Source: Robiginitalea sediminis
Lineage (GTDB): Bacteria > Bacteroidota > Bacteroidia > Flavobacteriales > Flavobacteriaceae
NCBI RefSeq assembly: GCF_002198115.1
Contig: NZ_NGNR01000004.1
Coordinates: 265,011-329,010, forward strand
Reading direction: 5' to 3'
Length of the DNA: 64,000 bases
Shown: one piece after another, positions 28,321 through 36,549 of the stretch
Layout: the number at the start of each line of letters is the position of its first letter
Position numbering within the stretch: position 1 is the stretch's first letter
Position numbers and translations under genes: made by a program
The notes under the pieces: generated by a model
Databases searched by the model: none
What the model saw: the letters and a program-made list of their open reading frames with translations, nothing else
Told to the model about the DNA's origin: nothing

Positions 28321-28632
28321 TCAGGCGATCACGTCGCCCTCCCACTCCAGCATGCCACCCTTCAGGTTGAAGGCGCGTTCAAAGCCGCGGCTGTTCATCA
28401 GGGCACAGGCCTGCCCGCTCCGGTTGCCCGAACGGCAATAAACATAATAACTCTTCGATTTGTCGAGTTTTTCGATTTCCTCCAGGAAACCGGCCCCCAT
28501 GTAGAAATCGATATGGATGGCCCCGGGAATAATCCCGTCCTCCACTTCTTCCTCGGTGCGGACATCCAGGATAACGGCATCGGCGTCGCCCTGTAATTGT
28601 GCGGCCCATTGTTCTTGAGTCAGGTCTGCCAT
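28321..28632 (-). CDS. Rhodanese-like sulfurtransferase
   Basis: 103 residues from ATG 28632 (MADLTQEQWAAQLQGDADAV). It is a single rhodanese domain with the active-site loop YCRSGNRSG, Cys66 being the persulfide-forming residue, and the VILDVRTEEEV strand. Such single-domain forms carry sulfur or act in thiol chemistry; the substrate is unknown. A longer frame to 28746 reads through the probable promoter and is rejected. Confidence 0.9.
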   Translation of the reverse strand: MADLTQEQWAAQLQGDADAVILDVRTEEEVEDGIIPGAIHIDFYMGAGFLEEIEKLDKSKSYYVYCRSGNRSGQACALMNSRGFERAFNLKGGMLEWEGDVIA

Positions 28633-28655
28633 AGGTACTGCAATTAATAAGGATG

Positions 28656-28688
28656 TAAAGGTACGATATCCGGCCGTAACCATGCCAA
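28656..28688 (-). promoter_or_regulatory. Candidate promoter of the rhodanese gene
   Basis: On the minus strand TTG (28686-28688), 22 bp, TACCTTTA (28656-28663; 7 of the consensus positions), about 24 bp before ATG 28632. Confidence 0.45.
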
Positions 28689-28801
28689 CCTTAAAGCCAG
28701 GGAAATGACCTGCCTTGGCATCGAAACCTTTCCCCTTGGTTTCCACTGTACCCCTAAGAGGTTCTTAAACACGAATTAACAAATATTTATGCCTTGCACC
28801 C

Positions 28802-28841
28802 GTTTGCTGACCAAAAAGAAAACATACATTTGTATATACAA
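28802..28841 (+). promoter_or_regulatory. marR operon promoter with overlapping palindrome (probable operator)
   Basis: TTTG (28802-28805), 19 bp, TACATTTG (28825-28832) is an ideal Bacteroidota promoter. The perfect 12-bp palindrome TTGTATATACAA (28830-28841) overlaps the -7 element and start region, and a second small palindrome ACAATTATTGT (28838-28848) touches it. MarR repressors bind such AT-rich palindromes; self-repression is inferred. Confidence 0.7.
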
Positions 28842-28855
28842 TTATTGTAGCAACA

Positions 28856-29308
28856 ATGAACGTGGAACAAATCCTGCAAACCAAAACCCCGCTGCCCCTG
28901 AGGCAACGTTCGGTCATCCACCTGGTATTGGTGCACTACCACGTATACGATACCCTGACCCAGGCGCTGAAACCCTTTGAGGTTTCCGTTCCCCAATTCA
29001 ACGTGTTGCGAATCCTGAGGGGGCAAAAAGGGGAACCGGCAAACCTGAGCACTATCAACGGGCGTATGATCAACAAAATGAGCAATACGACCCGTCTGGT
29101 AGACAAGCTTATTGCCAAAGGCTTTGTGAGACGAAACATCTGCCCGGAAAACCGGCGGAAGGTGGAAATCTTCCTTACCGACCAGGGGGCGGAATCCCTC
29201 AGGGAAATGGACAAGGCCGTTGCCGGTGCCGAAGCCACGCTCATGCAACACTTTTCGGACCAGGACCTTAAAGACCTGAATAACCTGCTGGACCAAATCG
29301 AATCCTGA
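28856..29308 (+). CDS. MarR-family transcriptional regulator
   Basis: 150 residues with a winged-helix domain: helix-turn-helix near residues 62-85 (STINGRMINKMSNTTRLVDK) and wing IAKGFVRRNICPENRRKVEI. MarR dimers usually repress adjacent genes until a ligand or oxidant binds. It is the first gene before a nitroreductase (4 bp gap) and yceI, an arrangement seen elsewhere in Bacteroidota, so it probably controls that operon through the palindrome in front of it. Confidence 0.9.
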   Translation: MNVEQILQTKTPLPLRQRSVIHLVLVHYHVYDTLTQALKPFEVSVPQFNVLRILRGQKGEPANLSTINGRMINKMSNTTRLVDKLIAKGFVRRNICPENRRKVEIFLTDQGAESLREMDKAVAGAEATLMQHFSDQDLKDLNNLLDQIES

Positions 29309-29312
29309 ACCT

Positions 29313-29969
29313 ATGTCAACTGTAACACAAAACGAAATGCACATCGGGCTGGAAGCCCTCAAATGGCGCTACGCCACCAAACGCTTCAATCCGGAGCGCG
29401 AACTGACCGAAGAAACCCTCAATAGCCTGCTGGAAGCAGCACGACTTGCCCCTTCTTCCTATGGATTACAGCCGTATCGGATTTTTGTAATCCGCGACAG
29501 GGCCATCCGGGAAAAGCTCCGGGAAGCAGCCTGGAACCAGCCACAGCTTACCGAGGCCTCCTACGTGGTAGTCTTTGCCCACAATGCCGATTTCGGGCCG
29601 GAACTGGTAGACGATTACATCGACCTGGTGGCCCGTGAACGCAAAACCAACAAGGAGAACCTCAGCGGTTATGCCGACTTCATGAAATCGAAGCTCCTGG
29701 ACCTCCCCCGGGAAGCCAAAAGCAACTGGACTGCCCGCCAGGCCTACATCGCCCTGGGCAACCTGATGTATGCCGCGGCCGAAATGGGCGTGGACTCCTG
29801 CCCTATGGAAGGGTTTGAAACGGAAAAAGTAAATGAAATCCTGGGTCTGGAAGTCCAGGGGCTCAGCGCTGCGGTCATCGCGACAGTGGGCTATCGCTCC
29901 GAAGACGATGTAACCCAGCATTACCCCAAAGTACGCAAGAGCCCTGAAGTGCTCTTCGAGTACCTGTAA
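29313..29969 (+). CDS. NAD(P)H-dependent nitroreductase-family flavoprotein
   Basis: 218 residues with the FMN-binding nitroreductase fold: WRYATKRFNP near the N-terminus, ARLAPSSYGLQPYRIFVI (the classical APSSYGLQP signature) and a C-terminal AAAEMGVDSCPMEGF block. Enzymes of this group reduce nitro compounds or quinones and are often induced by MarR ligands. The true substrate is unknown. It is coupled to marR upstream and to yceI 46 bp downstream. Confidence 0.9.
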   Translation: MSTVTQNEMHIGLEALKWRYATKRFNPERELTEETLNSLLEAARLAPSSYGLQPYRIFVIRDRAIREKLREAAWNQPQLTEASYVVVFAHNADFGPELVDDYIDLVARERKTNKENLSGYADFMKSKLLDLPREAKSNWTARQAYIALGNLMYAAAEMGVDSCPMEGFETEKVNEILGLEVQGLSAAVIATVGYRSEDDVTQHYPKVRKSPEVLFEYL

Positions 29970-30015
29970 TAGCAATCAATTCCATTTATTAACACTTAAA
30001 AATCATTAACAAATC

Positions 30016-30603
30016 ATGAAAAAGAAGTTCATCACCCTTGCCCTGGCCCTGGTAGCCGGAGCCGCCATGGCCACCGAGCCCACAGCCGAGGAGAAAAAGC
30101 AGGTCAATGCCGAAAAAAGCACGGTGACCTGGAAAGCCTACAAGGTAACCGGATCCCACACCGGGACGGTAGACCTTACATCCGGAGCCCTGATGTTCGA
30201 CAACGGCCAGCTCACCGGAGGAGAATTTGTGGTTAACATGACCTCCATGACCGCCACCGACCTGGAAGGCGAGTGGAAAGACAAGTTGGTAGGCCACCTG
30301 AAATCCGACGATTTCTTCTCTGTGGAAAAACACCCGGAGTCCAAACTGGTCTTTACCAGTGTGAAATCCAATGGGAAAAACTCTTACGAGGTAACCGGCG
30401 ACCTGACCATCAAAGGCATCACCAAGCCGGTAACCTTCGACCTGTCTGTGTACGGAAGTAAAGCTACCGCCACCCTGAAGGTAGACCGGGCCGAGTACGA
30501 CGTGCGTTACGGTTCCGACAGCTTTTTCGACAACCTTGGGGACAAGACCATCTATGATGAGTTCGACCTTGTGGTAGACCTGGAATGGGATCCTGCCAGC
30601 TAA
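30016..30603 (+). CDS. YceI-family periplasmic lipid-binding protein
   Basis: 195 residues. A signal peptide (about 1-20, cleavage near AMA/TEP) precedes a lipocalin-like barrel with STVTWKAYKVTGSHTGTV and the C-terminal YGSDSFFDNLGDKTI block of YceI. Family members bind polyisoprenoids or other lipids in the periplasm. It is the last gene before a strong terminator, in the MarR-controlled operon. Confidence 0.9.
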   Translation: MKKKFITLALALVAGAAMATEPTAEEKKQVNAEKSTVTWKAYKVTGSHTGTVDLTSGALMFDNGQLTGGEFVVNMTSMTATDLEGEWKDKLVGHLKSDDFFSVEKHPESKLVFTSVKSNGKNSYEVTGDLTIKGITKPVTFDLSVYGSKATATLKVDRAEYDVRYGSDSFFDNLGDKTIYDEFDLVVDLEWDPAS

Positions 30604-30612
30604 ATGCGCTTT

Positions 30613-30643
30613 GAAAGCCGGCTACAGGCCGGCTTTCTTTTTT
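30613..30643 (+). terminator. Terminator after yceI
   Basis: GAAAGCCGG and CCGGCTTTC (9-bp stem, 7-nt loop) followed by TTTTTT, 10 bp after the yceI stop. Confidence 0.85.
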
Positions 30644-30654
30644 AAGGGCTTTGA

Positions 30655-30685
30655 TTTGGAAAATGACATTTCCTTTCTATATTTG
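30655..30685 (+). promoter_or_regulatory. trp operon promoter
   Basis: TTTG (30655-30658), 19 bp, TATATTTG (30678-30685): a perfect Bacteroidota promoter. The start point would be near 30692, so the leader peptide may be translated from an almost leaderless RNA. Confidence 0.75.
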
Positions 30686-30691
30686 AGGCTC

Positions 30692-30748
30692 ATGAAACCG
30701 AAATTCCATACAAACTGGTGGTGGACCCAAACTCAAGGCGAATCGTGA
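30692..30748 (+). CDS. trpL: trp operon leader peptide
   Basis: An 18-codon open frame, MKPKFHTNWWWTQTQGES, with three adjacent Trp codons at positions 9-11. It lies between the trp promoter and a terminator in front of trpE. This is the standard layout of ribosome-mediated attenuation: stalling at Trp codons when charged tRNA-Trp is scarce lets transcription continue. The ATG comes only about 7 bp after the -7 element. Confidence 0.85.
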   Translation: MKPKFHTNWWWTQTQGES

Positions 30749-30809
30749 CCTGAGCCCAGCCCGTTTGTATCCCGAATAAAAGGCTTGTCTGTCACGACAG
30801 GCCTTTTTT
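30743..30809 (+). promoter_or_regulatory. trp attenuator: antiterminator arms and terminator
   Basis: The terminator stem is AAAAGGCTTGTC (30778-30789) with GACAGGCCTTTT (30796-30807), 12 pairs with one G-U, followed by T residues. TCGTGAC (30743-30749), which includes the leader stop codon TGA, is the exact complement of GTCACGA (30791-30797) in the terminator loop and right arm. A ribosome stalled on the Trp codons (30716-30724) leaves TCGTGAC free to pair and break the terminator; one at the stop codon covers it. Mechanism inferred from this geometry. Confidence 0.75.
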
Positions 30810-30834
30810 CATGGAATACCTAAACGCAACGAAG

Positions 30835-32232
30835 ATGTCTTATTTGCTCAAGACGTACTATAAAAAGATCCTGGCCGATACCATTACCCCGGTTAGCGTC
30901 TACCTGAAGATCAGAGACCGGTTCCCGGGGAGTATTCTGCTGGAGAGCAGCGACTACCACGCCAACGACAATTCGTTTTCCTATATCTGCTGTAACCCCA
31001 TAGCCACCTTCCGGGTACAGGGGGAAATGCTGTACAGGACCTATCCGGACGGCAACTCCGACGATATGCCCATTGGCCCGGAAACGGACGTGGCACTGGA
31101 AATCCACCGGTTTGCAGGGCAGTTCCGCGTGGATGAAAACGACTTTAAGTTCATCAACAGCGGGCTTTTTGGCTATATGGGGTACGACGCCGTGCGGTAT
31201 TTTGAAGATATCCGCATCGAGAAGAAGCCGGATTCTCCTGAAATCCCGGACATCCATTACGCCGTCTACCAGAACATCATCGCCATCAACCACTTTAAGA
31301 ACGAGGCCTATATTTTCGCCCATAGTTTTAAGGGGGAAAACAACATCCCGGAACTCGAGCAGCTCCTCTCGGTACAGACCTTCGCCTCCTACCGGTTTAA
31401 AAAGGAGGGGGCGCCCCAATCCAACCTTGAGGACCAGGCCTTCCTGGAACAGGTGGCCCTGGCCAAAAAGCACTGTGCCCGGGGAGATGTTTTTCAGTTG
31501 GTGCTCTCCCGCCGGTTTTCACAGGGTTTTAAAGGGGATGAATTCAATGTATACCGGGCCCTGCGCTCTATAAACCCATCCCCCTACCTGTTTTACTTCG
31601 ACTATGGGGATTTCAAGATTTTCGGAAGCTCTCCGGAAGCACAATTGGTGGTGAAGGACGGAAAGGCCGAAATCCACCCCATTGCCGGGACCTTCCGCCG
31701 TACGGGGAACGATGAGCAGGACGCCGAACTGGCCAAAAAACTGGCCGCAGATGAAAAGGAAAACGCCGAGCACGTGATGTTGGTAGACCTGGCCCGCAAC
31801 GACCTCAGCCGCAATGGCAATACCGTGCAGGTAGAGACCTACCGTGAGGTGCAATACTTTTCCCATGTGATCCACCTGGTGTCTAAGGTCACGGGGATGA
31901 AAAAACCGGATATCCCCACCATGAAAGTCGTGGCCGATACCTTCCCGGCCGGGACCCTGAGCGGGGCTCCCAAACATATGGCCATGCAACTGATCGAGCG
32001 TTACGAAAAGACAAGCCGTACCTATTACGGCGGGGCCATCGGGTTTATGGCCTTCGACGGGGATTTCAACCACGCCATCATGATCCGGACCTTCCTGAGC
32101 CGCAACCATACCCTCTTCTACCAGGCGGGCGCCGGACTGGTTGCCGCCTCGGACCCCGAGGCCGAACTCCAGGAAACCTACAACAAGCTCGGGGCGCTCA
32201 ACCAGGCCCTGGATATCGCAGAAACCCTATAG
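30835..32232 (+). CDS. trpE: Anthranilate synthase component I
   Basis: 465 residues from ATG 30835. It makes anthranilate from chorismate with TrpG. The feedback-inhibition motif LLES-X10-S is intact (residues 35-49), and the chorismate-binding core shows SPEAQLVVKDGKAEIHPIAG, MLVDLARNDLSR and GALSGAPK-like FPAGTLSGAPK. An ATG at 30811 is in frame but lies one base after the terminator T-run, so 30835 is preferred. Control by Trp is therefore likely at both enzyme and RNA level. Confidence 0.95.
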   Translation: MSYLLKTYYKKILADTITPVSVYLKIRDRFPGSILLESSDYHANDNSFSYICCNPIATFRVQGEMLYRTYPDGNSDDMPIGPETDVALEIHRFAGQFRVDENDFKFINSGLFGYMGYDAVRYFEDIRIEKKPDSPEIPDIHYAVYQNIIAINHFKNEAYIFAHSFKGENNIPELEQLLSVQTFASYRFKKEGAPQSNLEDQAFLEQVALAKKHCARGDVFQLVLSRRFSQGFKGDEFNVYRALRSINPSPYLFYFDYGDFKIFGSSPEAQLVVKDGKAEIHPIAGTFRRTGNDEQDAELAKKLAADEKENAEHVMLVDLARNDLSRNGNTVQVETYREVQYFSHVIHLVSKVTGMKKPDIPTMKVVADTFPAGTLSGAPKHMAMQLIERYEKTSRTYYGGAIGFMAFDGDFNHAIMIRTFLSRNHTLFYQAGAGLVAASDPEAELQETYNKLGALNQALDIAETL

Positions 32233-32233
32233 G

Positions 32234-32803
32234 ATGAAACAGGTTCTGGTCATAGACAATTACGACAGCTTCACATACAACCTGGTCCATTACCTGGAAG
32301 AGCTGGGGTGTGCCGTTACGGTACGTAGGAACGACAAGATCACCCTGGAAGAGGTAGGCGGGTTTGACCGCATCGTGCTCTCCCCGGGTCCCGGAATCCC
32401 CGATGAAGCCGGCCTGCTTAAGGAAATCATCGCCCGATATGCGTCCGGGAAACGCATTTTCGGGGTATGCCTGGGCCAACAGGCCATTGCAGAGGTTTTC
32501 GGCGGACATCTTTTGAACCTGGACCAGGTCTACCACGGGGTGGCGACCCCGGTAAAAGTGGTCCTGGAGGATTACCTCTTTAAGGGACTCCCTGAGGTAT
32601 TCCAGGTAGGGCGGTATCATTCCTGGGTGGTAGCTCCGGACCTGCCTGAAACCCTGGAGGCCACCGCCCTTGATGAGGCCGGCCAACTTATGGCCTTGCG
32701 CCATCGGAAGTACGATGTGCGGGCGGTGCAGTTCCACCCGGAATCCGTACTCACCCCACAGGGGAAGAAAATACTGGAGAACTGGCTAAACGAAGAAGCA
32801 TGA
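32234..32803 (+). CDS. trpG: Anthranilate synthase component II (glutamine amidotransferase)
   Basis: 189 residues from ATG 32234, one base after the trpE stop. It is a class I amidotransferase that supplies ammonia from glutamine to TrpE. Seen: DNYDSFTYNLVHYL at the start, nucleophile Cys79 in GVCLGQQ, and the C-terminal His-Glu pair in VQFHPESVLT. It ends with a 4-bp overlap with trpD. Unlike some bacteria, TrpG is not fused to TrpD. Confidence 0.95.
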   Translation: MKQVLVIDNYDSFTYNLVHYLEELGCAVTVRRNDKITLEEVGGFDRIVLSPGPGIPDEAGLLKEIIARYASGKRIFGVCLGQQAIAEVFGGHLLNLDQVYHGVATPVKVVLEDYLFKGLPEVFQVGRYHSWVVAPDLPETLEATALDEAGQLMALRHRKYDVRAVQFHPESVLTPQGKKILENWLNEEA

Positions 32804-33795
32804 AACAGACCCTGAACAAACTCATCGAACACCACCTGCTCACCCGGGAAGAAGCCCGGCAGGTGCTTGTCGATATTGCTGCCGGGCAGTATAACACCAG
32901 CCAGACCGCCGCGTTCCTGACGGTCTTTATGATGCGCAGCATCAGCACGGAAGAACTGGAAGGGTTCCGGGATGCGCTGCTGGAACTCTGCAAGGCTGTG
33001 GATTTGGATGGGTATGCCCCTATAGACCTTTGCGGTACGGGCGGGGATGGTAAAAACACCTTCAATATCTCCACCCTGGCATCCTTTGTAACTGCAGGTG
33101 CGGGCATCCCGGTCGCCAAGCATGGCAACTACGGGGTATCCTCCAAATGCGGGAGCAGCAACGTCATGGAATTCCTGGGTATCCGCTTTACGGACGATAC
33201 CGATTTTCTGAAGCGGTGTATGGACCAGGCGGGCATCTGCATCCTGCACGCCCCCCTCTTCCACCCGGCTATGAAACAAGTAGCGCCTATCCGCAGGGAA
33301 CTGGGGGTAAAAACCTTCTTCAACATGCTGGGGCCCATGGTAAACCCGGCCTTCCCGAAATACCAGATGGTGGGGGTCTTTAACCTGGAGCTGGCCCGCA
33401 TGTACGGATACCTGTATCAGAATACAGACAAACAGTACAGCATTTTGCACGCCCTGGACGGGTACGACGAAATCTCCCTGACCGGAGACACCAAATGGAT
33501 CGGGCATGCGGGAGAAGGGATCCTCAGGCCTGCGGATTTTGGCCTGGATACCCTGGAGGCCACGGAGATCCATGGGGGTGATGCGGTGGAAGATGCGGCC
33601 CGGATTTTCCTGAATGTCCTCCAGGGCAAAGGAACCCAGGCCCAGAATGCCGTGGTTTGCGCCAATGCGGGGGTGGCCATTGCCACGGTACGCGGGGGAA
33701 CGCCCCTGGAAGGCTACCAGGCAGCCTGCGAGTCCCTGGAATCCGGCAAGGCCCTGGAGGCCTTCCGGGCACTGCAGAAACTTAGTATGACCTAG
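32800..33795 (+). CDS. trpD: Anthranilate phosphoribosyltransferase
   Basis: 331 residues. It joins anthranilate to phosphoribosyl pyrophosphate. The PRPP-binding loop is seen as DLCGTGGDGKNTFNIST (about 72-88), followed by KHGNYGVSSKCGSSNV and the HALDGYDEISLTG block. Its ATG overlaps the trpG stop (ATGA). The next gene, trpC, is 112 bp away, the only long gap in the operon. Confidence 0.95.
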   Translation: MKQTLNKLIEHHLLTREEARQVLVDIAAGQYNTSQTAAFLTVFMMRSISTEELEGFRDALLELCKAVDLDGYAPIDLCGTGGDGKNTFNISTLASFVTAGAGIPVAKHGNYGVSSKCGSSNVMEFLGIRFTDDTDFLKRCMDQAGICILHAPLFHPAMKQVAPIRRELGVKTFFNMLGPMVNPAFPKYQMVGVFNLELARMYGYLYQNTDKQYSILHALDGYDEISLTGDTKWIGHAGEGILRPADFGLDTLEATEIHGGDAVEDAARIFLNVLQGKGTQAQNAVVCANAGVAIATVRGGTPLEGYQAACESLESGKALEAFRALQKLSMT

Positions 33796-33815
33796 GTTAT
33801 GAATTAAAAAATGCC

Positions 33816-33875
33816 CTGCAAGGTTGGTGCAGGCCTGGCCTGTACCTTGTAAGCGGGGCGGGGGGGGGCACCCCC
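33816..33875. repeat. Intergenic repeat element, copy B
   Basis: 60 bp in the trpD-trpC gap, similar to 4021-4076 after prfC (shared CTGCAAGGT, GGCCTGTA, a G run and CACCCCC). It lies inside the trp operon transcript, about 20 bp after the trpD stop, and may form RNA structure there. Confidence 0.6.
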
Positions 33876-33907
33876 AAAGAACAAAGACTTGAATAAAAAA
33901 GAATAAC

Positions 33908-34693
33908 ATGAATATCCTGGAGCGTATCGCCGCAGACAAGCTAAGGGAAGTGGCCTTAAAGAAGCAGGTAACTCCGGAAGGGGAGCTCCGGCAGCACGCG
34001 CTGTTCACCAGGCCCACAAAGTCGTTGAAAGGCTCCCTTGAGCGCCTCCCATATGGAATCATTGCAGAACATAAACGACGTTCCCCATCCCGTGCCGTGA
34101 TCAACCAGGGCATTGCCCTTCCGGAGGTGGTCTCCGGGTACTCGGCAGCCGGGGCCGGCGGAATCTCTGTCCTGACCGACGGGCTTTATTTCGGGGGTTC
34201 CCTGGAGGACCTGCAAATGGCGAGGGCTGCAACCGATTTGCCCCTGTTGCGAAAGGAATTCATCCTGGACACCTACCAGATTACCGAGGCCAGGGCCTAT
34301 GGTGCTGATGCTATCCTGCTGATTGCTGCCATGCTGGATCCGGGCCACCTGGCCGACCTGGCTCAGTCTGCCCGGGCCCAGGACCTGGAGGTGTTGGTGG
34401 AAGTGCACGACCGGGAGGAACTGGAAGCCGTCCGGGACTGCGGGGCCGATCTTTTTGGGGTGAACAACCGGAACCTGAAAACCTTTGAGGTGGACCTGGA
34501 TACCAGCCGATCCCTTGCCGGGGCCATCCCGGACGGGGCCCTGAAGGTCTCTGAAAGCGGCCTGGGCCGCCCTGAAGAGATCCGCGAACTCCGCCAGCTG
34601 GGGTACCAGGGTTTTCTCATGGGGGAATCCTTCATGAAAACCCCTGACCCGGGCGCCGCCCTCGTTGAACTGATAAAATCCCTGCACGCGTGA
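33908..34693 (+). CDS. trpC: Indole-3-glycerol phosphate synthase
   Basis: 261 residues, a TIM barrel that closes the indole ring. Seen: IIAEHKRRSPSRAVI near residue 52 (catalytic Lys), LLRKEFILDTYQI, LVEVHDREELEAV, FGVNNRNLKTFEVD and SESGLGRPEEI with the expected catalytic Glu, Asn and Ser. It overlaps trpF by 4 bp. The two are separate genes here, not fused as in E. coli. Confidence 0.95.
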   Translation: MNILERIAADKLREVALKKQVTPEGELRQHALFTRPTKSLKGSLERLPYGIIAEHKRRSPSRAVINQGIALPEVVSGYSAAGAGGISVLTDGLYFGGSLEDLQMARAATDLPLLRKEFILDTYQITEARAYGADAILLIAAMLDPGHLADLAQSARAQDLEVLVEVHDREELEAVRDCGADLFGVNNRNLKTFEVDLDTSRSLAGAIPDGALKVSESGLGRPEEIRELRQLGYQGFLMGESFMKTPDPGAALVELIKSLHA

Positions 34694-35361
34694 AGCTCAA
34701 GGTTTGCGGCATGAAATACAACCCCGCCGAGGTAGCAGCCCTGAACCCGGATTACCTCGGGTTTATTTTCTGGGAGCCCAGTCCGAGGCACTTCGACGGA
34801 CCCGCACCCGAATGGGAGGAAGATGGGCCGGTCCGCGCAGGTGTTTTCGTCGATGCCCAAATCGGGGAAGTCCTGGAGAAGACGCGGGACTTTTCCCTTG
34901 GGATGCTCCAGCTGCACGGGAGTGAAAGCCCGGAATACTGCCGGGAACTCCAAAGCAGGCTCCGGGGCGCAGGGCTGGATGCCGCCTCCCTGGTGAAAGC
35001 TTTCGCCGTAGGGCCGGACTTCGATTTTGGCAAATTAGCGGCCTATCAACCGGTCTGCGATGCCTTTCTTTTCGACAGCCGTGGGCCATTACCCGGCGGG
35101 AACGGGAAGGTCTTCGACTGGTCCCTGTTGGAAGACTACGGGTTGGAAACACCGTTTTTCCTCAGCGGTGGCATCGGACCGGAGTCTATCCAGGCCCTGG
35201 AACATTTCCTAAGCATGCCCGTATCGCAGCGGTGTATAGCCCTGGATATAAACAGCGGGTTTGAAACCGCACCGGGACAAAAGGATATAACCCTGATAAC
35301 GGAATTTATGAATGAAGCCTTCTGGCAAAATGCCAAAGGCGAAAAGCACGAGAAGCGATGA
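34690..35361 (+). CDS. trpF: Phosphoribosylanthranilate isomerase
   Basis: 223 residues, a TIM barrel carrying out the Amadori step before TrpC. The start [10 protein letters not shown] holds the catalytic Cys, and [31 protein letters not shown] and [10 protein letters not shown] match the family, with the catalytic Asp in FLFDSR. The extra C-terminus is Lys/Glu-rich. Coupled to trpC and trpB by 4-bp overlaps. Confidence 0.93.
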   Translation: MKLKVCGMKYNPAEVAALNPDYLGFIFWEPSPRHFDGPAPEWEEDGPVRAGVFVDAQIGEVLEKTRDFSLGMLQLHGSESPEYCRELQSRLRGAGLDAASLVKAFAVGPDFDFGKLAAYQPVCDAFLFDSRGPLPGGNGKVFDWSLLEDYGLETPFFLSGGIGPESIQALEHFLSMPVSQRCIALDINSGFETAPGQKDITLITEFMNEAFWQNAKGEKHEKR

Positions 35362-36545
35362 GTAAGTACCACGTGGATGAATATGGGTTTTACGGAGAAT
35401 TCGGAGGTGCCTTTATCCCTGAAATGCTCTACCCCAACGTAGAAGAGCTCCGGCAGCACTACCTGGATATTATGTATACGGACGAGTTCCGGACAGAATT
35501 CCGCCAGTTGCTGCGGGATTACGTCGGCAGGCCCACCCCCCTGTACCTGGCCGAACGGCTTTCCGAGAAATACAAGAGCAAAATTTACCTCAAACGGGAA
35601 GACCTCTGCCATACCGGGGCGCACAAGGTAAACAACACCATTGGCCAGATCCTGATGGCCAAAAGGCTGGGTAAAAAACGGATAATCGCGGAGACCGGTG
35701 CCGGGCAGCACGGGGTAGCCACGGCCACGGTTTGCGCCCTGATGGGGCTGCCCTGCGTGGTCTATATGGGCGAGGTGGATATTGCCCGCCAGGCGCCCAA
35801 TGTGGCCCGGATGAAGCTCCTGGGAGCAGAAGTCCGCCCGGCAACCTCCGGCAGCCGTACCCTGAAGGATGCTACCAATGAGGCGATCCGGGACTGGATC
35901 AACAACCCGGAGGATACCCACTACATCATCGGATCGGTGGTGGGACCCCACCCCTACCCGGATATGGTCGCCCGGTTCCAGGCGGTCATCTCCGAGGAAA
36001 TCCAGGACCAACTCCTGGAAAAAGAGGGCCGGAAAGACCCGGATTACCTCGTGGCCTGCGTTGGTGGCGGGAGTAACGCAGCCGGCACCTATTACCATTA
36101 CCTGGATCGGGAATCCGTTAGTATTATCGCCGCGGAAGCCGCGGGGAAAGGGATAGAAACGGGGGAAAGCGCCGCAACATCGGCCCTGGGACGTACGGGG
36201 ATTATCCATGCCAGTAAAACCCTGCTGATGCAAACCGCCGACGGGCAAATCACCGAACCCTATTCCATTTCCGCCGGCCTCGATTACCCCGGTGTGGGGC
36301 CCATGCACGCCCACCTGTTCAAAACCAAAAGGGCAGACTTCATCCCGGTCACAGACCACCAGGCCATGGAGGCCGGGCGCGAACTGGCCGAACTGGAAGG
36401 GATCATCCCGGCCATCGAATCTTCCCACGCCTTCGCCGTTTTGGCCATGGGCCACATCCCGGAGGGTAGCCTGGTGGTAATCAACCTTTCCGGAAGGGGT
36501 GACAAAGACCTGCAAACCTATATAGATTACTATTCACTTGCCTGA
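35358..36545 (+). CDS. trpB: Tryptophan synthase beta chain
   Basis: 395 residues. A PLP enzyme that joins indole and serine. The PLP Lys is K90 in [10 protein letters not shown], the phosphate cup is [10 protein letters not shown] (about 233-242), and RNA-independent marks such as [13 protein letters not shown] are intact. It belongs to the standard TrpB1 type. It overlaps trpF by 4 bp; trpA begins 4 bp after its stop. Confidence 0.97.
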   Translation: MSKYHVDEYGFYGEFGGAFIPEMLYPNVEELRQHYLDIMYTDEFRTEFRQLLRDYVGRPTPLYLAERLSEKYKSKIYLKREDLCHTGAHKVNNTIGQILMAKRLGKKRIIAETGAGQHGVATATVCALMGLPCVVYMGEVDIARQAPNVARMKLLGAEVRPATSGSRTLKDATNEAIRDWINNPEDTHYIIGSVVGPHPYPDMVARFQAVISEEIQDQLLEKEGRKDPDYLVACVGGGSNAAGTYYHYLDRESVSIIAAEAAGKGIETGESAATSALGRTGIIHASKTLLMQTADGQITEPYSISAGLDYPGVGPMHAHLFKTKRADFIPVTDHQAMEAGRELAELEGIIPAIESSHAFAVLAMGHIPEGSLVVINLSGRGDKDLQTYIDYYSLA

Positions 36546-36549
36546 AGAC

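Noticed and set aside
32617-36515. Long minus-strand frames (498 and 459 codons) opposite trpD, trpC and trpB
   Set aside because: All are antisense to well-conserved trp genes.
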